Origin: Brachionus plicatilis
Taxonomy: Eukaryota > Rotifera > Eurotatoria > Ploima > Brachionidae
Direction of reading: 5' to 3'
Length of the DNA: 64,000 bases
Assembly (NCBI GenBank): GCA_010279815.1
Contig: QEOQ01000303.1
Location: 1,181,567-1,245,566, forward strand
Part shown: piece after piece, positions 54,301 through 64,000 of the stretch
How the letters are laid out: every line of letters starts with the position of its first letter
Numbering within the stretch: position 1 is the first letter of the stretch
Program-made: the position numbers and the translations under genes
Notes under the pieces: model-generated
What the model was told of the DNA's origin: nothing
What the model saw: the letters and a program-made list of their open reading frames with translations, nothing else
Database searches by the model: none

Positions 54301-57300
54301 CAAAACCACAAGCTGACAAAGTGCAGCGTTATTAACTGGACTCACACTTTATGTGTTACAGCTTACACCACTACTACTACTATATTATTACTATATTTTT
54401 TTTGCTATCTTATTACAATTCTTTAAAAGTATATTCAGATATCTTATCTGAATATAGCATCATCCAAAAAAAATTCCAATATTTCTCGAAAAGAAACAAT
54501 TTTCATGTAAAAACATTTTTTCGAATTTTTTGAAAAAGTAGAAAAAAATAAAATTTATTGAATTTTTTGAAGAAAATTGACGTAATTTCGATAAATTTTC
54601 GTAAAAAAGGTGGGAATGATAAAAATTCAAAAAAAAAAGGAAAAATGGATCTTTTCATTATTATATTCTATTTTTTTTTAAATAATGAAAATTAATATTT
54701 TAATATTATTTACAAAAGAGATTTTATTTTCTAGCGTTTTTTGCTTTTAAGCTGTTTGCTGCCTAGTTCCAAGCTTGTTTTAATGTAGATCCTATTGGAA
54801 TAAATTTCAAATTTATTAGTTTTCCCAGACCGGTATTTGAAAATATTAAGTTCGAACACATTTAATTTTTTTATTAAATACAAAAATTATTAAAAATTTT
54901 AATTTTTTATTGATTCAACATATCTTAGATCACTAAATTCTGATTGAATATAGGATTTTTGATAATTTTTGTATTTAATAAAAAAACTTAACATGTTCTT
55001 ACTTACTATCATTATATTAGCTAGCTTAATAATTTCCTAGAAGAAAAAAAATTTACTATCAGAAGAAATAACGTCCTTTAAGATGAAAGATATAATTTTC
55101 ACACGCTTATAAAAATTAAAGGAATACTTTTTCCCAAACCTATTACAAGTGTAAATTTTTTAAAAAATAAATAAAATTAAACAAAATCTTTTTTCTGTTA
55201 TTCTTCAAAAAAGTAAATTAATTAAATATTTTTTTAAAAGAATTTCCAAAAAATAGCCTCTATTAGTTAATGCTATTTCAAACACAATTTTGCTCTTTAT
55301 TTTAATTTTAAATATCAATGAATAATAATAATCCTAACTTCAGTATTTTTGTTTTTAAATAGAAAATTTGCAGAATAAAAAATTGATTTTTGCCAATTAA
55401 TTGACAGTTTTAATTCTTTTAATGGTTCGATTTTATCCATTTTTCGACCTAATTGAAGAATTTTTAATAATTTTTTAAGAATTTTTATTTAATATTAGCG
55501 AAGAGAGGCCATCTCATAGATTCAACAAAATATAAACAGCGAAGATGCATTTAAAAGCTGTAAGTAAAATATTATTCTAAAAAATTATGATTAATTAATA
55601 GTTAAAAGAAAAGAATTTTAGGCTCTTCCGTATCATTATATCATACAATAAAATATTTCCTCAAAAAAAAAGATAATTTAAATTCATTTATGAATATCAA
55701 TCGAAATTTCGGAATAATAAAAAATTAATGGTTTCAGGTGATTTTTTAAAGAACATTTTGTTTAAAATAAATTGTAATTTTTTAATACAATTAGTGCAGA
55801 GGTAAATTTTTGTCATTAGCATACTTTGTTAAATCTTAAGGTAAAATCTGCAAAATTTTATCCACTTAGAATAGTATAATTTCGATGGTGTGCATTCTGC
55901 ATTGTGCATTTTGATATTGCTGAGTTAATTTTTTATTTAACATAGTATGTTAAATCCAAAATGTATCTCTGCATTATTTCTATTAAGAAATAACAATTTA
56001 TTGAACAGTTTTAGTTTGATTTGAACATTTTGAGAATCAAAAATTGATCATAAACTTCAAATTGCAAAATTAAATCTGATTTCTAACATAAATTTTTGCT
56101 TGAAGTTTAAAAAAACACATATTGTGGAGATTTAATTTTACATATAATATTGCTATATATAATATTATAATTATTACTATATAATTACATATAATTTTTC
56201 ATCTTAAGCAGATAAATTTATTGCTAATTATAAAAAAAAATAAAAGATAAATAGTAAATAATGGAAATTATTTAATTATAATTATAAGTTATAAAAACCA
56301 TATTTTTAAAAAATCATTTAAAATTTTAAAAAGATGAAAACTATCTATCTTTTGAACAAATTTATTCATAGAGACAAAATACTTTTTTCACGGGAATTTT
56401 AGGGTGATTTGAAAGATTAATTTTAAATTTATAAAGAATTTTTATAGTTTACAAAGTTTGAAAAAAAATCAATTTTGGTAATCATAAAATTATATCATAA
56501 ATTTATTCATAACTTTTTGTAATGAGTTTTAAAATATCGAGTTTATTACTGTAAAAAAAAATTTCTTTATTTATGTTACTGAATTTTTTAAATAAAAACA
56601 AAAATACAATTAAATTAATTTTTTTCTTTCTTTAAAAGTTGAGTTCAATCAAATGTGCCATACATTCCACCGATTTCCATAATTTTTAAAACTGTATTTT
56701 TAAAACTGTTTTAAATTGCTTATTTGTTTTGTAAAAATTTGTGAGAAGGTAAAACTTCATAAAATCAATGAACTTTTAAATAATTTTATTTTTTCTAAAA
56801 TTTAAATTATGTAAAGCAATATTTTATTTTATTTAAAATGTCAGAGAATTCCCAAAAAATTTAACTCAAAAAATTAGAACAATCACCACGTTGAACCACA
56901 ATCAAAAGCGCCCATTATTCCAAGATTCCCAAAGCTGTTGATTGTGTTTCTCATTCTGATTGATTTCACTATTTTAAAAAAATTAATTTTTAGACTCGGA
57001 AATAGAACTTACCTATCACAATGGAACAATCAGAGACTTGGCATTTATGCAGCAAGAAGACAACAACATTTTGGTCAGCGGTGGAGCTGGAGATTGTAAG
57101 ATTCATGTATTGGATTGTCAAACTCAGCAATCATTGCGCATTTATTCTGGACACTCAGCTCATATATACTCACTATTCACTTGGGCTGGAACAAAAAATG
57201 TATTTGTGAGTGGCTCTCAGGACAAAACTTGTCGATTCTGGGACCTTCGAACACCAGAATCAATTCAATTAGTGGCACCATCGACTAACATCGCGCTTCA

Positions 57301-57691
57301 GGGCAGTCCTGTAGCTAGTGTGGCAGTGGATTCAAATGGGTTGCTGTTAGCCTCTGGACACGAAGATGCTGCATGTTGTTTGTACGACATCCGTGGATCT
57401 AGGATTGTCCAAATATACAAACCACATTCGAGTGACATACGAAGTGTGAGATTTTCTGCTAATGCTTACTATTTGCTTACCACTTCATATGACCATAAAA
57501 TTAACATCACTGATTTGCATGGTGATTTATCCAAACCACTGAGCTGGTCCGTGGTAGCCCAACACAATGACAAGGTTATCCAAGCCAAATTTCATCCCAC
57601 ACAAATGTCGTTTGTCTCAACCTCTGCAGACCGTTCCTCAGTGGTCTGGTCTCTTCCATCTTCGACACTTGTTAATGCTTCTGTTGTTTGA
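51312..57691 (+). CDS. WDR47: WDR47 (nemitin) homologue: LisH-CTLH-WD40
   Basis: Two exons, 51312-53244 and 56994-57691, joined in phase 1 (donor GTCAGT, acceptor TTTTTAG), give 876 residues (human about 920). WDR47 is a microtubule-associated protein of neurons that also stabilises the central pair of motile cilia. The start ATG has a good context (GCCACCATGAG). The N-terminus is Q/P-rich; LisH is at about residues 27-59 (IIKLILEFLSNRELNIAMLD) and CTLH at about 60-117 (LRQLILDGQWDDAIEFVQPL). LLLTSPRIQDHAEFKSWNPS and LVVKGLLYESCVEYCQ match human WDR47. A coiled-coil/Ser-rich linker follows. The WD40 propeller starts near residue 552 (AIRAVDIHPSGNYYVIGSNS; KHHYGSIYCVAWNPSGNLIA) and fills exon 2 (GTIRDLAFM, SGSQDKTCRFWDLR, HSSDIRSVRFS, SADRSSVVWSL). 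Exon 1 is extremely GC-rich while exon 2 is not. Long open frames antisense to or shifted in exon 1 are composition artefacts. Confidence 0.93.
53245..56993 (+). other. 3.75-kb WDR47 intron
   Basis: AT-rich from its first bases, in sharp contrast to the exon before it. Contents are a GC-rich palindromic repeat at 53329-53520, a GACCGGT remnant at 54828-54836, and an inverted copy (55790-56000) of the repeat at 47445-47590. No hidden exon or nested gene seen. Confidence 0.7.
53329..53520 (+). repeat. AGACCGGTCT palindrome-rich element end
   Basis: Starts AGTGTTGGGTGGCGGTC and contains many copies of GACCGGTC and related AAACGGTCT units within 190 bases. AGTGTTGGG is a typical hAT-like terminus. 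No matching right end (GCCACCCAACACT) was found in the intron. A related left end is at 58268. Confidence 0.6.
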
Positions 57692-58267
57692 ACGGCACCA
57701 TTTACTTGATAGAAGAATTTGAATTTTTAAATTTTTTTTTTAACTTTTTAGTTCTCTAATCGATGTCGAAAGTTTAATCTCAAGATCCAATTTTAGACTC
57801 GGTAAATCAATGAATTGAATCAAAATTTTTTCTACAAATTTTAATGCAAATTTTTTATAGCTTAAAAGTATAAAGCAAAACTATTTAACAATCTGTAGAT
57901 AATTTTCCAAATTTTTGCAAAGAATATATCTTGAACTATTTTTGGAATAAAAATTTTCTTTAACAACCCTCAATTAATTCAAATTTTTATTAAAATACTT
58001 TCTTAAAAATTAAATCTTAAGTTTTTTTTTAAATGTTAAAATACCTAAAAAAAATAAATATAATAAAATTTAAGGTTTTTACTTGTTTTAACGCAAAATT
58101 AATAAACGTGAATTAGCTAGACAAAAAAGCCAAAATTTTTTAGCTGTTTTTTGATTTTTAAAATGATGAAAAAAAGCGATAAAAAATAAGAAATAAAAAA
58201 ATTTAAAAAAATTTTATTAGAATATCTAAAACATATTTGATATTCTCAATTGCTGGACCATTAGCAT

Positions 58268-58340
58268 AGTGTTGGGTGGCAGTCAAGCCTGGCCGGTCCG
58301 AACTCGGCCAAATTGGCGGCCAAAAAGACCGGTCTACAGT
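58268..58340 (+). repeat. Second AGTGTTGGGTGGC repeat end
   Basis: AGTGTTGGGTGGCAGTC followed by CCGGTCC, GCCAAATTGGCGGCC and AAAAAGACCGGTCT. Same orientation and same first 13 bases as 53329-53341. The GC-rich part ends abruptly at about 58340, so only a terminal fragment is present. Confidence 0.55.
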
Positions 58341-59018
58341 GCTGATTTGCTACATGGATTTTACCAAATTTTACGTAAAATTTGACTTGGATGAAGATTT
58401 TACCCTAAAATATTACTAGCAAACTTAGAAGCAAAAAAATTAAAAATAAAATTTACCCAAATTATATTATTTTGATTTAAAATTTTTTTATAAATTTATG
58501 ACATATTATTTTTCAATTATATTTCTATATACCAATTAACTTAATCTCTGTTTAGTCAATAAAAAGGAGTTAATTACCTAAGGTCTCAAATAGAGAAACA
58601 CTTAAAGACGATCCAGTTCAAACATTAGGTTATACTCAAAAAACTTTACGTGAAATAATATTAGAGATAAAAAATAAATTTTAAAAAGAAATTGATCAAA
58701 AAAGCCAGTTTATTTAAAAATTCTTTTTAAGGAAAATTGGTTGACTTTGTGCCGAGGAATTCTACTTTTAAAGAAGAAATTTAATAAATATTCTAAAAAT
58801 TTAGTATTTTTACGTTTTTTACTATTCTTTCTCAAATTTTACCATTTTTACCAATTTTTACCTTTAATTAAATTGAATTTTTCGTAAATTTATGTAAAAA
58901 AAAATAAAATTTTTGAATCGTTTCAAAAGCAAAAATGAAAAAAATTTAAAATTTTACTAAAAAAATGCATTTATTCAAACAAAATTTTTAACTTGGCTAA
59001 ATAAAAAATTTATGCACC

Positions 59019-59549
59019 CAGGGTTCCAAAAATAGCAAACCCTTTAAAAAGTCGTTGTTCTTTTAGACTCAAAATCTCAAAGATTAAACTTAAATATACT
59101 AAAATAGTATATATATTCTGAATGAGATAGATTATATTTTGATTTTTAAGGCATTTTTCACGAAATTTTTTTCATACTTAGGTAAGTTTTTAGCAAAATT
59201 TAGGAAAAAAATATCAATAGAATTTAATATTCAAATTTGTTAAAAATCACATGATTTGAAGAGATTTTTTAAGAAAAATAAAGCAATAAAGTAAAAAAGT
59301 AAAACCAAAGATTTGTTCAGAATTTTGTCTAGATTTTTTTTTTTTTTAAAAGTCATAATTGATCCCTCGGAGGAGATACGATTTAAACCAGAAAACCAAC
59401 ACATCCTTTTTTTTTCTAAATTACATTAGCATGTAGAGAATTTTATGCTCTTTCAGAATATACTTTTTTAGTATATTTATGTTTTATTTGAGATTTTGAG
59501 TCTTAAAGAACAACAACTTTTTAAAGGGTTTGTTATTTATGGAACCCTG
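59019..59549. mobile_element. Inverted-repeat DNA element with about 105-bp arms
   Basis: The left end CAGGGTTCCAAAAATAGCAA and right end ...TTATTTATGGAACCCTG are inverted, and similarity continues inward about 105 bp (AACCCTTTAAAAAGT, AGACTCAAAATCTCAAA, AAATATACTAAAA). CAGGG ends suggest hAT, but the flanks (TATGCACC, GGTGTAAA) give no direct 8-bp duplication; instead the palindrome extends outward by three to four bases. No coding capacity. A diverged relative sits in the ZIP intron at 43790-44720. Confidence 0.65.
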
Positions 59550-60769
59550 GGTGTAAAAATTTTTTTTTTAAAAAATAAAAAAATTAATTTATTTTTATAC
59601 TTTTATTTTGATAAATGTTTTAGATAAAAGTTTCTAATTTTAAATTTATGAGTTTGACCAGACTCCATCAGTTTTAGGATATGTAATAAATTGTTTTACT
59701 TAAAATTAACTTTTTTACTAAAATTTATCAAATCTTATATAAAAATATCAATTTTTTTTTCAAATAATTTTTAAGAAAAAAATAGTGGTTAATATAGAAG
59801 CCAAAACTTGTCCCCCTGACAGACATTTAAAGACTTGGGTCTTAACAGATTTATAAACAATAAATATAAACAAACACAGCTTTTTCCAATGACTAAGCTC
59901 TCTTTTGATTATTCAGCGTACCGTTGCCAAATATCTTGTACATTTTTGTTTTAAAATACAGAATCCCTTTAAAAAGTTAAAAACAAAGCAAATTTAAAGT
60001 ACAAAATTGAAATTAAAAATTTACCTCTCCTTCAAATGAGATACCACAGACGTGAATTTTACACTTAAACTACGTAAGTTAGGATGTCAAAAGATTTAGA
60101 AAATTTTTTTGATAATTTTAATAATTTAAAATTTATTAAATTTTTTAATTTTTCTTTTAATAATTAGTGCTAAAATTCATATAGAAAATGATGCTGCATG
60201 GTCTAGAATATCGAATTGGTTTTAAAAAATTTAATAAAATTTATGGAATTAATTTTTTTACATGAAATTTCAAAAAATTCTTTCGATTTGTATTTGATAA
60301 TGCTTAAATTAGATAATAAAATTTAATTTATAATATAAAATTAATTTAAAAAAATTAATATTATTTGAAGTCGTTTCATTTTTTTAATGAATCTTCTAAT
60401 TAGCTGTTTATGGTAAAAAAAGCTTTTTTAATCCCTAATACAATTAATATTTTTATTTGAATGATTTTTTTGCTATGAACAGTCAAATATAGTCATAAGA
60501 TGTTATTAGATGCAAATTGAAGAAGACAAATAAATTTTTTTTCAAAATAAAAATTTATATTTTATTTTTTAAAATTTTTGTATACAAAATAAATATTTTA
60601 TATTCATAAATAAAATTATTTTTTTACATAGATTTACTTTATTTTGAAAAAATTAGAACAAGCTTAAACGAAAACTTAATTTTGCAAAAAAATAAAAAAA
60701 AACATCATAAATTATTTAAAAAAAAATTTGCTAAGAAAGTTTTTCAAAACGTTTTAAAAAAAGATAAAA

Positions 60770-61437
60770 ATGCTATCGGATAGTATTTTAATAATTTTTA
60801 TTGCCTTGTTTACGGCACTTCTCAGTGAAGGATTTTCATGGCTCTTGATTTATCGTACCGAAAAATACAAGCGCCTGCAGGCTGAGATAGAACGACAGAG
60901 CAAAAAAAGTATTCTTTTCAATCTTAACCATTTAGAACAATTTTAAGTTTAAATTTATAGTTGAAAAGCAAAAGGAATCATTGGCAGATGCTTCAGACAA
61001 AAACCATAAAAAGAGATTAGAACGTCAAGAAGAAAAGCTCAAGTTAAATAACCGAGAACTGTCAATGGTCAAAATGAAGTCCATGTTTACAATCAGTTTT
61101 GCATTTATGGCTCTTTTGAGCATGTTCAATTCCATGTACCTTAACAATGCTAATTCGTATTTTTTTTTGAATAATTTTTTTTAGTTTTGAAGGAAGAGTA
61201 GTTGCCAAATTACCATTTGAACCCATCAGTTGGATACGTGGAATATCTCACAGAAATTTAAATGGAGAGGATTACACAGATTGTTCATTTTTATTTCTTT
61301 ACATTCTTAGCACAATGTCAATTCGTCAAAATTTACAAAAAATTCTTGGAGTCGAACCTTCAAGAGCTGCGAACAAGATGGGAAATGGATTTTTTACACC
61401 TCCAACTCAATCAGGTTCCTCAGCTTTTATGAAATAA
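60770..61437 (+). CDS. TMCO1: TMCO1 (ER calcium-load-activated channel / translocon subunit)
   Basis: Three exons, 60770-60908, 60961-61135 and 61185-61437, give 188 residues, the same as the classic human protein. TMCO1 is an ER membrane protein of the GET1/Oxa1 superfamily. It is described both as a calcium channel preventing store overload and as part of the multipass translocon. Helix 1 is SILIIFIALFTALLSEGFSW, followed by LLIYRTEKYKRLQAEIERQS and a coiled coil (LERQEEKLKLNNRELSMVKM). KSMFTISFAFMALLSMFNSI is the second membrane segment. Splicing at GTACCT (61136) restores FNSIFEGRVVAKLPF, nearly identical to human FNSIFDGRVVAKLPF, and so is preferred over a later GT. The C-terminal part has LSTMSIRQNLQKILGVEPSR. 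The gene looks intact and is highly conserved. Confidence 0.95.
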
Positions 61438-63421
61438 ATAAATTTAAAATAATTATCAACTAATTTGATAATAAATTACTTATATAAAATTAATTTATGT
61501 CATGATTCATATCCTTTTTAAAGTAACCACTAATTTAAAATGTTAATAATTTTTTTTATAAAATGTCTAATTAAAAAAAAAAAGATATTATTAAGAGACA
61601 ATTTCTCAAATTCAGTGATTTATAAGATAATTAATGAAAAATTTTGATCAGATAATGTCATAGATCTTGATTTTACTATTTCTGTCAATAATAATATTAT
61701 AAATTAGACTTCTTCTTGGTTTTGTGACCAATTTAAGTTTTAATTTATCCTATGAACTTAACTGATAAAAAATTTATTAAAATAATGCTTAAAAATTAAC
61801 TGAATTTATTAGTTTTTTATACAAGAACAAATTTAAATAGATTTTTTAAATAAAAAATTAAATTGAGACCAAATTGCAAATTGAAATTTTCATTTAATAA
61901 AATAATTAGTTTACTAGGTTAAAAAAACGGTGAACATTTCATCTTTTTTTTTCAGAATAATAATCTTTTTTATTTTTCATTGGCATCAAATTGAAAAAAT
62001 ATTTAAATTTTCTTTTAATCTACAAAAAATTAAAATTTTAATTGAAAAAATATTTATTTTAAGACTAAATAAAACGTAAAAGCATTTATAATTTATTTGT
62101 AAAAAAAAATTTTATTTTTTTATTTTTTTTTCTTTATTTAATCCATTGAAAAAATTCTATGAAATTTTTTTCTACCAAAATTTATTCAATGATTTTTGTT
62201 TAATTTTATTAATTTTCTAGAATTTAGTTTTTCGATTAATTAAAAAATTGATCAATTGTCATGATATTTATCAATCTTAAAACTTCTTCATTTCAAGATA
62301 GTATATTACAATAAACTATCTATAGTTGAATAGTTAACAAATACTTTTTCAAAAATTTTAAAAGATATCATGAATTTTGAACATTACAACCCTTCAAATA
62401 TCTGTATTTTATATGATTTGATTAATTTCTGATTTTCTATCGAAATTTAAAAAACTTATATCTTTTTTCACTAACAATTTATAAGAAATTTATCTTTTAT
62501 ATAAATGACAAAGTTATGATAATCATTTTACAGTCCAACATGGTTAATCTAATTACTTTTAATTGAATTAAAATTATTAAAAAAATTGTCTTTTTCAAAT
62601 GCCTGTTTTGACTCTAAAAATTTAAATTAATTCAGAAAAAATGTTTAAGGTTCTTGTAGAATTATTTCAGGCTGACTTTCTCCACATTCTCAGTGTCTAC
62701 ATCTTACTGCATCGTTATGCCTATCTGTAACGATATTGAATATTTCTGAACAAGTTAATTCTTCTGGGTTCTCCAAGATGGCTTTTATTTGATTAAGAAA
62801 TTATTCAGAGTCTTTAGATTTGTAAGAAAATGTCTTTGTTTACGGATAAAGCTTTAAAAATATCTTTACATGAGTACTTTGATGCTGTATTAGAAATCTT
62901 AGTTAAAGTTGATTTTATTTTATTTTCAGTTTTTTTTTCCAGACAGAAATTCAACCAAAATAGCTCTAAAGGAATTTTGATTTTTTTTTTTTGAAAATTA
63001 CTTAACCATAACCAGGTTTTTTGGTATCCATACATTTTATTATTTAATTCCAATCATTTATAAAAAATAAAAAGTAAACGAAAATTTTTTGTTAATTCAA
63101 TAATACAATGTCAAAAATTCAAGCTAAAAAAATTCTAAAATCTCATCTTTTTTGCAAGTTATCTTTTCAATGTAAACTTAAAACAATCAGATTCTCCATT
63201 AGTGGACAAAGCTTTTTTCAGATTTTTTTAATCTTTAAAATTTTAAATCAGATCAATCTTTTGCTTAAAACCAAAAAGTTCAAGAAGTTGAATTTTAGAC
63301 GATTTATTTTTAAATTTTTTAAAATTTTTTGTTTGATTTAAAGCAAAATTCAGATGTATTTGAAACGTTGAAAAATTTAAATCAATATTACAATTAACTA
63401 AAATAGATTATTTGTTAAATT
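61438..63421. other. Intergenic, one weak coding remnant
   Basis: AT-rich, no host gene recognised. On the minus strand, 63053-62640 contains short protein-like pieces in two frames (KIKSTLTKISNTASKYSCKD; FLNQIKAILENPEELTCSEI, FNIVTDRHNDAVRCRH) broken by stops. They are unidentified and possibly a transposon relic. A plus-strand frame at 63108-63341 is compositionally random. Confidence 0.4.
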
Positions 63422-64000
63422 TTAAGACTTTTCTTTTGAATTTGCTGGTATTTCAGTTAACTCAGCTACAGGCTCCATCTTTTGATTACCAACAATGGCC
63501 CAGTCTTGAATGCTACTATCGGCAAAAAACCAAAACACAGTGCCACCTATAAAATATACAACCGCACAGATTATGAACACAATTTGCCTAAAAAATATTA
63601 TTGTAAAAATAAAAATATCCAAAAAAAAATGTACTACCATTCTTGTTGTGTTTGCTAGAAAATAAAAATTTATTTAAAATAAATAAAAAATAAATAAAAA
63701 TACATTTTTTGTGATTAAACCGACAATGTATGGGCATATTATGCCTGGTACAGTTCCAAATGTGTTTGTTATACCAAATATTACACCAGAAAATATTCCT
63801 CCTATATCGTTTATATTTACCAATGGTCCGGCGGACCAAAAAAATCCACTAAAATTAAAAATAATACTCAACAAAATATTAACTAAATTAAAAAACAATT
63901 AAAATTACTTTAGACCTAAAGCAACTGTTAAAAATATAACTCCTAAATAGGGACTTGTACAAGTTACAAACGACAAGCATACAAGCATAATTAAAGGGCC
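63422..64000 (-). CDS. SLC17-family transporter, 3' part (runs off window)
   Basis: Four exons on the minus strand: 64000-63909 (open at the window edge), 63848-63704, a 17-nt microexon 63654-63638, and 63587-63422 (TAA). All phases agree. SLC17 members are major-facilitator transporters of organic anions (sialin, vesicular glutamate and nucleotide carriers, phosphate cotransporters). Visible are helix LGVIFLTVALGLNGFFWSAG, then PLVNINDIGGIFSGVIFGIT (position of the family's VNHLDIAP signature, Asp kept), NTFGTVPGIICPYIVGLIT, and the microexon residues QTQQEW completing the QEW-QIVFIICAVVYFIGG motif (family form EEWRIVFYISA). The cytosolic tail ends AELTEIPANSKEKS. The subfamily cannot be decided from this third of the protein. 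Confidence 0.82.

Larger units (their letters stand above)
57692..60769. other. Intergenic, repeats only
   Basis: Downstream of WDR47. A second AGTGTTGGGTGGC end at 58268-58340 and an inverted-repeat element at 59019-59549 are listed separately. No gene or RNA signal recognised. Confidence 0.55.

Noticed and set aside
59011..59557. Calling the 59019-59549 element a proven hAT insertion
   Set aside because: CAGGG ends fit, but the flanking 8-mers are not a direct duplication; they extend the inverted repeat instead.
1..64000. tRNA, rRNA, snRNA, CRISPR or bacterial-type operon signals
   Set aside because: No TPsiC-like GGTTCRANNCC box in a cloverleaf context, no rRNA blocks, no regularly spaced repeats and no ribosome-binding-site architecture were seen. 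The DNA is nuclear and eukaryotic.

Overview
The window is eukaryotic and metazoan. It is extremely A+T-rich, with intron-split genes using AT-rich GT...AG introns, most of them 30-60 nt, and one 83-base assembly gap. Gene content is animal: TRPA1, codanin-1, WDR47, TMCO1, CNOT2, a beta-1,4-galactosyltransferase, a LITAF-domain protein, and SLC6, SLC17 and SLC39/ZIP transporters. Base composition, tiny introns and many small transposons would fit a protostome such as a monogonont rotifer (Brachionus-like), but that placement is a guess; nothing seen here proves the phylum.

Layout. 1-530: repeat with gap. 561-929 (+): last exon of a TRPA1 channel. 932-5007 (-): a secreted/membrane protein whose spliced exons join an extracellular kelch propeller to a cytochrome b561-type membrane domain. 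5.0-8.7 kb: repeats only. 8734-9804 (+): CNOT2-like NOT-box protein in one exon. 9.8-13.9 kb: repeats and a decayed hAT transposase. 13931-21606 (+): codanin-1 with about 20 exons and a LINE relic in a 2.35-kb intron. 21.9-22.7 kb: a decayed element. 23585-24758 (-): beta-1,4-galactosyltransferase. 24.8-32.8 kb: gene desert with foldback elements, a MITE and LINE relics. 32872-34260 (+): SLC6 transporter lacking its first three helices. 36633-37007 (+): LITAF-domain protein. 38414-39660: Mutator-like element with perfect 9-bp target duplication. 39.9-42.1 kb: LINE relics and hAT-type MITEs. 42545-46521 (+): ZIP metal transporter. 47.9-49.9 kb: three-level nest of transposons. 51312-57691 (+): WDR47, whose first exon is strikingly GC-rich. 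60770-61437 (+): TMCO1. 63422-64000 (-): 3' part of an SLC17 transporter running off the window.

The genes are unrelated housekeeping and signalling genes, not a co-regulated cluster. Long introns (2.1-3.7 kb) are long because transposons sit in them; the others are minimal. The most unusual items are the kelch-b561 gene (five exon junctions agree in phase, one with a weaker donor), the GC-rich WDR47 exon, the Mutator-like element carrying a DNA-binding domain and a PHD finger but no transposase core, and MITE insertions whose empty or duplicated target sites can be read directly in the window.
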